Source: Anaerotalea alkaliphila (lineage in GTDB: Bacteria > Bacillota > Clostridia > Lachnospirales > Vallitaleaceae). Taken from it: DNA of 64,000 nt. Position 1 is the first letter of the stretch. Every line of letters starts with the position of its first letter. The notes below the pieces were generated by a model that saw only the letters and a list, made by a program, of their open reading frames with translations, had not been told where the DNA came from and made no database searches. The stretch is from assembly GCF_010179735.1 (NCBI RefSeq), contig NZ_JAAEEH010000010.1, positions 1 to 64,000 on the forward strand, in the 5' to 3' direction. The position numbers were made by a program, and so were the translations under genes. This document shows, piece after piece, positions 25,794 to 33,877 of the stretch.

Positions 25794-27282
25794 CGTGCTC
25801 CTGCAGATCCTGAAAGGGATCCTGCTGTGGCCCGTAAGGCTGGTGCGGGATTTTGTGGAGGACTCCATCGCCCTTGTAGGAAGCCTGGGCATGTCCATAC
25901 GGAAAAAGATCCTTGTGGGATTCCTGTTCAGCTATCTGCTGGTGTCCCTGGTCTCTGTGGGGCTGTCCTCCTACCTGTTCCTGCACCGGAGCATGGGGGA
26001 ATCCGGCGATGCATTGAACCAGCGCATCGCCCAGATGCTCCTCTACCAGAGGGATGGCGACTCCTCCATGGGGGGCCTGGCCGACCAGCTGGAGTATCTG
26101 GCTTCGACGGAAGAGGCAGGCATCCAGATCCTATGGGAGGATGAAGCGGGAACCCCTTTTTCCCTTGCGGCGGGTCTGCTGGAGGACATGCCCTATGAAA
26201 CGGACGGGTGGGCCCGGTGGGAGGCTTTCCGGCGGGCCGGCGTGCTGATGGATCCGGAGACTGTCTATGAATTTCAGGACGGAAAGGACCCCGGACGCCT
26301 GGTGGTGCGCCTGGCCTACCCGGTGGAAAGGTTCCTGGAGAATTTCCTTCACCTTCTATGGAGTCTGGTCCTGGCCCAGGCAACGGCGTTCTTTTTTCTG
26401 GCCATCCTTGTTTCGGGGCAGATCCGGAGGATGCTCAAGCCCATCGATGACATGACCGACACCGCCCGCAGGATTTCCATCGACAGCATGCAGGAGAGGA
26501 TTCCCCTGGAAAAGACCAATGCGGAGCTCAAGGACCTGGCCCTTACCCTGAACGACATGCTGGACAGGCTGGACAAGGAGTACGAGAAGCAGAAACAGTT
26601 CGTGTCGGATGTGTCCCACGAGTTGCGTACGCCCATCGCCATCCTCCATGGCTATGTGAGCATGTTGGGAAGGTGGGGGAAGCAGGACGAAGAGGTGCTG
26701 GAGGAATCCATCGACGCCATGCTGGAGGAGACCAGGAACATGCAAGCCCTGGTGGAGAACCTGTTGACACTGGTGCGCAGCGACAGCCAGACCCTGGAGT
26801 TCCACAAGACGGAGTTCGACCTCCAGGAGCTCCTGGGGGAAGTGGTGAAGGAAAGCAGGATGCTGGACGTGAAGAACCAGACGATCCTCCATGTGCCTCG
26901 CGGACCGGTGCCCGTCCATATGGACGAGGCCATGATCAAACAGACCCTGCGGGTGTTCCTGGACAATGCGGCCAAGTATACCCAGGAGGGGGGCACCATC
27001 CAGGTCGGCATCGACGGGGAGGAGGGGGCCGGCGCCTGCACCCTCTGGATCCGGGACAACGGGGTCGGCATTCCGGAAAGGGACCTTTCCCGCCTCTTCG
27101 ACCGGTTCTACCGGTCCGATGAAAGCAGGACGAGACAGACCGGAGGGCACGGTCTGGGCCTGGCGATCGCCAAGGCGATTGTGGAAGGGCACCAGGGAAG
27201 CATCCGGGTGGAGAGCAAGCTAGGGGAAGGCAGCGTTTTCTATCTGGACCTGCCCCTGGACCTACGGAAGGAGAACCAATGA
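25777..27282 (+). CDS. Sensor histidine kinase (HAMP-HisKA-HATPase)
   Basis: This 501-residue membrane kinase has two membrane segments (about residues 48-70 and 200-222) enclosing an extracytoplasmic sensor region of about 130 residues, then a HAMP domain (ARRISIDSMQERIPLE), the phospho-acceptor histidine in VSDVSHELRTPIA near 281, and an ATPase domain with DNAAKYTQ (N box), RDNGVGIP (G1), FDRFYRSD (F) and GGHGLGLAIAKAIV (G2). All kinase boxes are present. Either ATG 25777 or ATG 25786 may be the start; both overlap the response regulator gene. The signal is unknown. The stop overlaps the dehydrogenase start by 4 bases. Confidence 0.93.
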   Translation: MESMTSVLLQILKGILLWPVRLVRDFVEDSIALVGSLGMSIRKKILVGFLFSYLLVSLVSVGLSSYLFLHRSMGESGDALNQRIAQMLLYQRDGDSSMGGLADQLEYLASTEEAGIQILWEDEAGTPFSLAAGLLEDMPYETDGWARWEAFRRAGVLMDPETVYEFQDGKDPGRLVVRLAYPVERFLENFLHLLWSLVLAQATAFFFLAILVSGQIRRMLKPIDDMTDTARRISIDSMQERIPLEKTNAELKDLALTLNDMLDRLDKEYEKQKQFVSDVSHELRTPIAILHGYVSMLGRWGKQDEEVLEESIDAMLEETRNMQALVENLLTLVRSDSQTLEFHKTEFDLQELLGEVVKESRMLDVKNQTILHVPRGPVPVHMDEAMIKQTLRVFLDNAAKYTQEGGTIQVGIDGEEGAGACTLWIRDNGVGIPERDLSRLFDRFYRSDESRTRQTGGHGLGLAIAKAIVEGHQGSIRVESKLGEGSVFYLDLPLDLRKENQ

Positions 27283-28232
27283 ACATTGTGGTGCTGGATG
27301 GAGACAGTTTGGGCAGGGAGTTGGACCTGGGAGCTTTGCGGGCGCTGGGGGTATGCACCGTCTACGGATTCACCTCCAGGGAGGAGGTCGTGGATCGGAT
27401 CCGGAACCAGGAGGTCCTGGTGACCAACAAGGTGAAGCTGGATGCCTCCAACTTGGGCCAGGTGGAGGGGGTCCGCCTTATCTGCATGACAGGGACGGGG
27501 ACGGACGGCATCGATGTGGAATATGCCAGGTCCAAGGGAATCGCCGTTTGCAACGTGGCGGGTTATGCGACGGAAAGTGTGGCGCAACACACGTTTGCCA
27601 TGCTTTTTTACCTTTACGAGAACCTGCCTTATTACGACAACTACATGAAGCGGGGAGGTTATGTGGACGACCGTTCCTTCCGGCATTATGAAAACACGTT
27701 CCACCAAATCTGCGGGAAAAGATGGGGAATCATCGGCATGGGCGCCATCGGACGGAGGGTTGCCGAGGTGGCCACGGCCTTCGGATGCAGGGTGTCCTAC
27801 TTTTCCCCCAGCGGCTCCGACCGGATGGAGAAGTATCCCCGGGTGGACCTGGAAACCCTGTGCAGGGAATCGGACATCCTTTCCATCCATGCCCCATTGA
27901 ATGCGCAAACAAGGAACCTGGTGGGGCCTAGGGAACTGGGGTGGATGTCCAGGGAGGCGGTGCTCCTGAACCTGGGAAGGGGGGGCATCGTCAACGAGGA
28001 GGCGCTGGTCCGGGCCCTGCGGGAAGGCTGGATCAAGGCGGCCGGTCTGGATGTGCTGGAGCATGAACCGATGGAGGCGGGGGATCCCCTGCTGGACATC
28101 CGGGAGCCGGGAAAACTTCTGCTGACCCCCCATATCGGTTGGGCGTCCCTGGAGGCCAGGCAGCAGGTGGTCCTGGAAGTCGCAAAAAACATTGGAAATT
28201 TCTATCGGGGAACCCCCACCCATGTGGTATAA
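27279..28232 (+). CDS. D-2-hydroxyacid dehydrogenase (NAD-dependent)
   Basis: The 317-residue enzyme reduces a 2-oxoacid to a D-2-hydroxyacid (or the reverse) with NAD(P)H. The Rossmann motif GIIGMGAIGRRVAEVA starts near residue 150, and the three catalytic residues of the family are visible: Arg in NLGRGGIVNEEAL, Glu in DVLEHEPM and His in TPHIGWAS. The sequence lies near the glycerate/hydroxypyruvate reductase and D-lactate dehydrogenase branches; the substrate is not determined. Its start overlaps the kinase stop (ATGA), an unusual partner for a two-component operon, so its product or substrate may relate to what the kinase senses, which is only inference. Confidence 0.9.
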   Translation: MNIVVLDGDSLGRELDLGALRALGVCTVYGFTSREEVVDRIRNQEVLVTNKVKLDASNLGQVEGVRLICMTGTGTDGIDVEYARSKGIAVCNVAGYATESVAQHTFAMLFYLYENLPYYDNYMKRGGYVDDRSFRHYENTFHQICGKRWGIIGMGAIGRRVAEVATAFGCRVSYFSPSGSDRMEKYPRVDLETLCRESDILSIHAPLNAQTRNLVGPRELGWMSREAVLLNLGRGGIVNEEALVRALREGWIKAAGLDVLEHEPMEAGDPLLDIREPGKLLLTPHIGWASLEARQQVVLEVAKNIGNFYRGTPTHVV

Positions 28233-28233
28233 T
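28225..28233 (+). promoter_or_regulatory. Extended -10 promoter of degV
   Basis: TGG followed by TATAAT (28228-28233) forms an extended -10 element inside the last codons of the dehydrogenase gene. No good -35 box is seen at 17 bases. Confidence 0.55.
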
Positions 28234-28263
28234 GCAAGAAAACCCAACAAGGAGAAAACAGAC

Positions 28264-29124
28264 ATGGCAATACAACTTGTAATCGACAGCTCGGCAGACG
28301 TGCCACGCAACCTGGTGGACCGGTATGGCATCACCGTATGCCCCTTGAGCGTCCATTTTGGAGAAGAAGAATATTTGGACGGGGTGGACCTTGGCCCCAA
28401 GGAGTTCTACGAAAAGCTGGTCGCAGGCAAAGGGATGCCCAAGACCTCCCAAGTGACACCGGAACGGTTCAAGGAAGCGTTCCTGGCTGCGGCGGATGCA
28501 GGGAAGGAAGTGCTGTGCATCACCATCGGCTCCAAAGCCAGCGGTACCTGCCAATCGGCCAACATCGCCAAGGCGGAGGTGGAGGAGGAGAGGCCGGAGG
28601 CTGCCATCGCCATCCTGGACTCCAACATGCTCTGCATGGGACAGGGATATCTGGCAGTCCTGGCTGCCAGATACATCCAGGAGGGGTGGGATATGGAGCG
28701 GATCCTCGCCCAGTTGGAACCCTTGACCCAAAACAGGATTGAGCATCTGTTCTCCGTGGACACGCTGGAATATCTGAAGCGGGGGGGGAGGATCAAGCCG
28801 GCCGCCGCGTTGGTGGCGGATGTGCTTAACATCAAGCCTGTATTGCGGGTGGTGGACGCCACAACCGAAACCATCGGGAAGGTCCGGGGGAGAAAGAAGG
28901 TGATTCCGTTCTTCCTGGAGCACATGCGGAAGACCTTCGACCCGGAAGCCAACAGCTTCATCGCCATAGCACATGCCCAAGACAGGGAGTTTGCGGAAGC
29001 GCTGGCGGATGCGGTGAAGGAAACCTTCCAGTGGGAGAAGGAAATCATCTTTGCGGAGGTGGGCGCCACCATCGGCACCCATACGGGTCCGGGCGTTGTA
29101 GGCATCTTCTATCTGAAAAAATAA
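28264..29124 (+). CDS. DegV family fatty-acid-binding protein
   Basis: The 286-residue protein is a DegV/FakB-type fatty-acid carrier. Motifs are IDSSADVPRNLVDRYGI at the N terminus, TSQVTPERF near residue 65, ITIGSKASGTCQSA near 90, and the C-terminal VGATIGTHTGPGVVGIFY. FakB proteins present fatty acids to the FakA kinase for incorporation into phospholipid; no fakA is in the window. The ATG at 28264 follows AAGGAG by 9 bases. It has an extended -10 promoter and a terminator directly after it, so it is probably transcribed alone. Confidence 0.93.
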   Translation: MAIQLVIDSSADVPRNLVDRYGITVCPLSVHFGEEEYLDGVDLGPKEFYEKLVAGKGMPKTSQVTPERFKEAFLAAADAGKEVLCITIGSKASGTCQSANIAKAEVEEERPEAAIAILDSNMLCMGQGYLAVLAARYIQEGWDMERILAQLEPLTQNRIEHLFSVDTLEYLKRGGRIKPAAALVADVLNIKPVLRVVDATTETIGKVRGRKKVIPFFLEHMRKTFDPEANSFIAIAHAQDREFAEALADAVKETFQWEKEIIFAEVGATIGTHTGPGVVGIFYLKK

Positions 29125-29137
29125 TCATCAAAATATT

Positions 29138-29186
29138 CAATTGTCACAGGGATTATGATATAATACTGTGGCAATTGATTTTTTTT
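29138..29186 (+). terminator. Terminator of degV with a promoter-like box in the loop
   Basis: CAATTGTCACAG (29138-29149) pairs with CTGTGGCAATTG (29166-29177, one G-U), followed by a run of eight T. The 16-base loop contains TATAAT (29159-29164), a possible -10 box for the next gene, so the element may both end degV and start the next transcript. Confidence 0.75.
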
Positions 29187-29231
29187 ATTTGGGAAAGTTT
29201 GGTCCCAAGCGGGCTAGGAGGCATAAGGATC

Positions 29232-29912
29232 GTGGAAAATAGAAGACGTTTTTGGAAAACACGGGGCTTTATTACGGTGGCCGCCGCCCTGTTTTTTTTG
29301 CTGCTGATAGCAGCCGCAGGCGAGGGTGCCCGAAAGGATGGGATCCAGACCTTGGACACCAGAATCGGCATGGAAACAGCCGGGATGGAACAGGTGCTGG
29401 AGCAACCGGAAGAAGAGTTGGGGGAAGCGGGGGAGATCCGTAGGTTCATCGGCTACTTCCATTTCAACTACCTGTTCCAGCCGGACAACGGGACGGGGGC
29501 CATCAGTCCCCGGGCGATGCAGCTTTTCGCCGTAAGCTACATCTACCAGCATGCGAACCAGGACCTGGTGTTCGATACGACCGAATTCATGCTCCGCATC
29601 CCCTATGCCAGGTTGGAGGAAGTGGTGGAAAGGTTCTTTGGGGTCGAGTTCCATGCCCACAGCCAGCCGGAAGGCACAGGCGTCCAGTTTGTGAACGGCG
29701 AATACCTGATGCCGGCCATGGACCTTGGATGGACAAGTGAAATCGTCCTGGACGGGGTATCCCCCCAGGAGGATGGGAGCAATCTGGCGGAGGCTCGGAT
29801 CATAGACCCGGAGTCGGGGGAGACACGGTTGACGATCACGGCCGGCATCCGGAAAGTGGACGGCCGCTGGATCATGGAGAGCTATAGGAACGCCGCCCCT
29901 GCGCAGGAGTGA
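29232..29912 (+). CDS. Membrane-anchored protein of unknown function
   Basis: I do not recognise the family. The 226-residue product begins with a basic stretch (ENRRRFWKTRG) and a hydrophobic segment (about residues 14-31, VAAALFFLLLIAAAG), so it is exported and probably anchored. The remaining 190 residues are soluble, with acidic patches and a C-terminal AGIRKVDGRWIMESY that resembles a small beta-sheet domain of the NTF2 or cystatin kind; this is a weak impression. The GTG at 29232 has AGGAGG ten bases upstream. It lies 34 bases ahead of leuS in the same direction. Confidence 0.65.
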   Translation: MENRRRFWKTRGFITVAAALFFLLLIAAAGEGARKDGIQTLDTRIGMETAGMEQVLEQPEEELGEAGEIRRFIGYFHFNYLFQPDNGTGAISPRAMQLFAVSYIYQHANQDLVFDTTEFMLRIPYARLEEVVERFFGVEFHAHSQPEGTGVQFVNGEYLMPAMDLGWTSEIVLDGVSPQEDGSNLAEARIIDPESGETRLTITAGIRKVDGRWIMESYRNAAPAQE

Positions 29913-29946
29913 TGAAAAACAATTTTGGAAGCACAAGGAGGACAAC

Positions 29947-32355
29947 ATGTCTGTACAGTACAAGCATCAGGAAATAGAACAGAAGTGGCGCCGGATCTGG
30001 GAAGAACGTCCGGTCAACAAGGAGGAAGGCAGGGAAAAATACTACTGCCTGGACATGTTCCCCTATCCCTCCGGCAGCGGCCTGCATGTGGGCCACTGGA
30101 GGGGATATGTGCTCAGCGATGTCTGGAGCCGCTACAAGATCCTGCAGGGATACCATGTGCTGCACCCCATGGGATGGGATGCGTTCGGACTGCCGGCGGA
30201 GAACTACGCCATCAAGATGGGGGTGCACCCCGCTAAGGCGACCGCCGAGAACGTGGAGAACTTCAAGCGGCAATTGAAGGAGATCAGCGCCGTCTATGAC
30301 TGGACGAAAGAAGTGAACACCACGGATCCGGGTTTCTACAAATGGACCCAGTGGATTTTCGTGCAGATGTTCAAAGCGGGCCTCGCCTATGAGAAGGAGA
30401 TGCCCATCAACTGGTGTCCGGAATGCAAGACCGGCCTGGCCAACGAGGAAGTGGTGAACGGGGAATGCGACCGCTGTGGAACGCCCGTCACAAAGAAGAA
30501 CCTCCGCCAGTGGATGCTGAAGATCACCGCCTATGCGGAGCGTCTGCTGAAAGACCTGGAAGACCTGGATTGGCCTGACAAGGTGAAAAAGATGCAGAGC
30601 GATTGGATCGGAAAATCCCATGGTGCGGAAATCGACTTCCAGGTGGAGGGCATGGAGGAGAAGCTGAAGGTGTTCACGACCCGTCCGGACACCCTGTACG
30701 GGGCCACCTTCATGGTCCTGGCACCGGAGCATGGGGCTGTGGCAAAGATCACCCAGCCTCCGAAGAAGGAAGAGGTGGAGCACTATGTTTTCCACGCTTC
30801 CATGAAAAGCTCCGTGGACAGGATGCAGGACAAGGAAAAGACCGGGGTCTTCACAGGAAGTTACGCGGTCAACCCTTTGAACGGCGCCAAGCTGCCCATC
30901 TGGATTTCCGATTATGTCCTGGCCGATTACGGGACGGGTGCCATCATGTGCGTGCCTGCCCACGACGAGCGGGATTTCGCCTTCGCCAAGCAATTCGACC
31001 TGCCCATCACCCAGGTGATCCGGAAGGAAGGCGCCGGGGAGGAAGAGCTTCTGGAAGCCTATACGGAAGAGGGGGTCATGGTGAATTCCGGGCCCTTCGA
31101 CGGCATGCGCTCCACCCTTGCCAAGGAAGCGGTTGCGGATTACCTGGAGGAGCAGGGCATCGGCGACAAGACCACAAACTACAAGTTGCGGGACTGGGTG
31201 TTTTCCAGACAGCGGTATTGGGGGGAACCCATACCCATCGTCCATTGCCCCTACTGCGGCACGGTTCCCGTACCGGAAGAGGACCTTCCCGTGGTGCTCC
31301 CGGAAGTGGAGAGCTATCAGCCCACGGGAACGGGGGAATCCCCGCTGGCCGCCATCGAGGAATGGGTGAACGTCCCTTGTCCGACCTGCGGCAAGCCGGC
31401 CAAAAGGGAAACCAACACCATGCCCCAGTGGGCAGGTTCTTCCTGGTACTTCCTCCGGTATGTGGATGTGGACAACAGCCGGGAACTGGTTTCGAAGGAA
31501 CAGGCGAGGAAATGGCTGCCTGTGGACATGTATGTGGGAGGGATCGAGCATGCGGTCCTGCACCTGCTCTACTCCAGGTTCTACACCAAGTTCCTTCATG
31601 ACATCGGTGTGGTGGAGTTCCAGGAGCCTTTCACACGCCTGTTCAACCAGGGGATGATCTGCAAGAACGGTGCGAAGATGAGCAAGTCCAAAGGAAACGT
31701 GGTTTCTCCCGACAACCTGGTCCAGGATTACGGCTGCGACTCCCTGCGGATGTACGAGCTGTTCGTAGGGCCTCCGGAACTGGATTCCGAGTGGGACGAC
31801 CGGGGGATCGAGGGTGTCTACCGCTTCCTGAACAGGGTCTGGAAGCTGGTCCACGAGAACATCGGCAGGGAGGTCCCGGTCACCCAGGAACTGGAGAAGC
31901 TGCGGAACCAGCTGATCTATGAGGTGACCAACCGGATGAACAACTTCAACATGAACACCACGGTCAGCGCATTCATGGAGTTCAACAACAAGTTCCTGGA
32001 CCTGTCCAAGAACCAGGGGGGCGTGGACAAGGAAACCCTGTCCACCCTGGTGGTGCTTCTGGCCCCCTTCGCCCCCCATATGGCGGAGGAGCTGTGGGAA
32101 GCCCTTGGGCAGGAGGGGTCCGTATTCGAAAACGAATGGCCCGTACATGACGAAAGCAAGATGAAGGAAACTTCCGTCCAGATGCCTGTCCAGGTCAACG
32201 GAAAAATCAAGGCCACCATCCTGGTGGAAGACGGAGAAGACAAGGAAAGCGTGTTGGCAAAGGCCAGGGGAGCCGTAGAGGGGAAACTGGACGGACGCGC
32301 CATCCAAAAGGAAGTTTATGTGCCCGGCAGGATCATCAGCATCGTGGCGAAATAG
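29947..32355 (+). CDS. leuS: Leucine--tRNA ligase
   Basis: LeuS charges tRNA-Leu in the cytosol. The 802-residue class I synthetase has the HVGH signature near residue 47 and KMSKS near 577. Between them are a zinc-binding knuckle (CPECKTGLANEE and CDRCG), the CP1 editing domain with TTRPDTLYGATFM and GTGAIMCVPAHDERD, and WAGSSWYFLRY before the second half of the catalytic domain. The C-terminal anticodon-binding helical bundle (RVWKLVHENIG, LLAPFAPHMAEELW) and final beta domain (VQMPVQVNGKIKATI) are intact. The ATG at 29947 follows AAGGAGG. No T-box leader is visible upstream. Confidence 0.97.
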   Translation: MSVQYKHQEIEQKWRRIWEERPVNKEEGREKYYCLDMFPYPSGSGLHVGHWRGYVLSDVWSRYKILQGYHVLHPMGWDAFGLPAENYAIKMGVHPAKATAENVENFKRQLKEISAVYDWTKEVNTTDPGFYKWTQWIFVQMFKAGLAYEKEMPINWCPECKTGLANEEVVNGECDRCGTPVTKKNLRQWMLKITAYAERLLKDLEDLDWPDKVKKMQSDWIGKSHGAEIDFQVEGMEEKLKVFTTRPDTLYGATFMVLAPEHGAVAKITQPPKKEEVEHYVFHASMKSSVDRMQDKEKTGVFTGSYAVNPLNGAKLPIWISDYVLADYGTGAIMCVPAHDERDFAFAKQFDLPITQVIRKEGAGEEELLEAYTEEGVMVNSGPFDGMRSTLAKEAVADYLEEQGIGDKTTNYKLRDWVFSRQRYWGEPIPIVHCPYCGTVPVPEEDLPVVLPEVESYQPTGTGESPLAAIEEWVNVPCPTCGKPAKRETNTMPQWAGSSWYFLRYVDVDNSRELVSKEQARKWLPVDMYVGGIEHAVLHLLYSRFYTKFLHDIGVVEFQEPFTRLFNQGMICKNGAKMSKSKGNVVSPDNLVQDYGCDSLRMYELFVGPPELDSEWDDRGIEGVYRFLNRVWKLVHENIGREVPVTQELEKLRNQLIYEVTNRMNNFNMNTTVSAFMEFNNKFLDLSKNQGGVDKETLSTLVVLLAPFAPHMAEELWEALGQEGSVFENEWPVHDESKMKETSVQMPVQVNGKIKATILVEDGEDKESVLAKARGAVEGKLDGRAIQKEVYVPGRIISIVAK

Positions 32356-32364
32356 AAAGCGGAA

Positions 32365-32401
32365 GGGACGTGAAGGGGTCCGGGGACCCCTCTTGCGTCC
32401 C
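32365..32401. terminator. Strong hairpin between leuS and the citrate synthase-like gene
   Basis: GGGACG (32365-32370) pairs with CGTCCC (32396-32401), enclosing a perfect inner stem AGGGGTCC/GGACCCCT. There is only a weak T-run (CCTTTT) several bases later, so it may act as a partial terminator or as an mRNA stability element. Confidence 0.5.
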
Positions 32402-32435
32402 TGCCCTTTTGGGAGACAGGACAGGAGGAACCAAA

Positions 32436-33818
32436 ATGCTTGAATTCAGCAAAAAAACGAATCTATTGGAACGGACGGAGTTCACCTACCCCTTGCAGGA
32501 CGTGGAAAAACCCAACATGTTCAGGAATCTGTTCCCCTATGACGAGGTGCCCAAGGTGGCCTTCAACCACAGGATGGTGCCCATCAACATGCCGGACAAC
32601 ATCTGGATCACGGACACCACTTTCCGGGATGGACAGCAGTCCAGGGAACCTTTCACCACAGAACAGATCGTCACGCTGTTCGACTACCTCCACAGGCTTT
32701 CCGGACCCAATGGAATTGTCCGCCAGAGCGAATTTTTCCTGTACAGCAAAAAGGACAGGGACGCGGTATGCAAATGCATGGAGAGGGGATACGAATTCCC
32801 CCACGTCACCAGTTGGATCCGGGCATCCAAGAAGGATTTCCAACTGGTGCGGGACATCGGGGTCCAGGAGACGGGAATCCTTGTCAGCTGTTCCGACTAC
32901 CACATCTTCCACAAGCTGAAGATGACCCGACGGCAGGCGGTTGACCACTACACTGCTGTCATCAAGGAATGCATCGAAACGGGGGTCAGGCCCCGCTGCC
33001 ACCTGGAGGACATCACCCGCGCCGACTTCTACGGGTTCGTGGTCCCGTTCGTCATCGCGCTCATGAAACTGATGGAGGAGACCAGGATGCCCATCAAGAT
33101 CCGGGCCTGCGACACCATGGGGTACGGGGTCAGCTATCCGGGGGCCACGCTGCCCAGGAGCGTTCCGGGAATCATCTACGGACTGAACCACCATGCCGGC
33201 GTGCCTTCCGAGCTGCTGGAATGGCATGGACACAACGACTTCTACCGGGCGGTGAACAATTCCGCCACCGCCTGGCTGTACGGCTGCTCCGGAGTGAACT
33301 GCTCCCTGTTCGGCATCGGGGAGAGGACCGGAAACACCCCGCTGGAGGCCATGGTATTCGAATATGCCCAGTTCCGGGGAACCTTGGACGGCATGGACAC
33401 CACCATCATCACGGAAATGGCGGAATACTTTGAAAAGACCTTCGGGGAAACCCTGCCGGAGCGGACGCCCTTCGTCGGAAGGAACTTCAACGTGACACGG
33501 GCGGGCATCCATGCGGACGGTCTGCTGAAGAACGAGGAAATCTACAACATCTTCGACACGGAAAAGCTTCTGAACCGTCCGGTGGTGGTGGCGGTTTCCG
33601 ACACCTCCGGCGTTTCAGGCGTGGCCCATTGGATCAACGCCTATTTCAAACGGAAGGACGACCGGGCAGTGGACAAGAACCATCCGGTGGTGCAGGAAGT
33701 GAAAGCCTGGGTGGACAGGGAATATGCCGAGGGAAGGGTCACCTTCATTACCGATGAGGAGATGCTGGAAGCCATCGACAAGGCCGTGGAAGCAACCGGA
33801 GTTGCACTGTTGCCCTAA
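32436..33818 (+). CDS. Probable Re-citrate synthase (isopropylmalate/homocitrate synthase family)
   Basis: The 460-residue protein is an HMGL-like TIM-barrel Claisen synthase. It has DTTFRDGQQSREPFTTEQI near residue 60 where LeuA enzymes have DTTLRDGEQ, the metal-binding HGHND near 263, and NCSLFGIGERTGNTPLE near 290, a strongly conserved stretch of the synthase family. The DTTFRDGQQ variant, the lack of the LeuA C-terminal allosteric domain, and the immediate neighbour, an isocitrate dehydrogenase, fit the Re-specific citrate synthase described in Clostridium kluyveri and relatives, which condenses oxaloacetate with acetyl-CoA. Alternatives are homocitrate or isopropylmalate synthase; databases often misname this group. 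The ATG at 32436 follows AGGAGG by 7 bases. Confidence 0.75.
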   Translation: MLEFSKKTNLLERTEFTYPLQDVEKPNMFRNLFPYDEVPKVAFNHRMVPINMPDNIWITDTTFRDGQQSREPFTTEQIVTLFDYLHRLSGPNGIVRQSEFFLYSKKDRDAVCKCMERGYEFPHVTSWIRASKKDFQLVRDIGVQETGILVSCSDYHIFHKLKMTRRQAVDHYTAVIKECIETGVRPRCHLEDITRADFYGFVVPFVIALMKLMEETRMPIKIRACDTMGYGVSYPGATLPRSVPGIIYGLNHHAGVPSELLEWHGHNDFYRAVNNSATAWLYGCSGVNCSLFGIGERTGNTPLEAMVFEYAQFRGTLDGMDTTIITEMAEYFEKTFGETLPERTPFVGRNFNVTRAGIHADGLLKNEEIYNIFDTEKLLNRPVVVAVSDTSGVSGVAHWINAYFKRKDDRAVDKNHPVVQEVKAWVDREYAEGRVTFITDEEMLEAIDKAVEATGVALLP

Positions 33819-33830
33819 TTGTATTATAAT
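33802..33830 (+). promoter_or_regulatory. Promoter of the isocitrate dehydrogenase gene
   Basis: TTGCAC (33802-33807) and TATAAT (33825-33830) are 17 bases apart and overlap the stop codon of the citrate synthase-like gene, so the dehydrogenase can be transcribed on its own. Confidence 0.75.
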
Positions 33831-33877
33831 ATACAGGATTTGACAGGAATAAACGATCATCGGAACAGGAGGACAAG

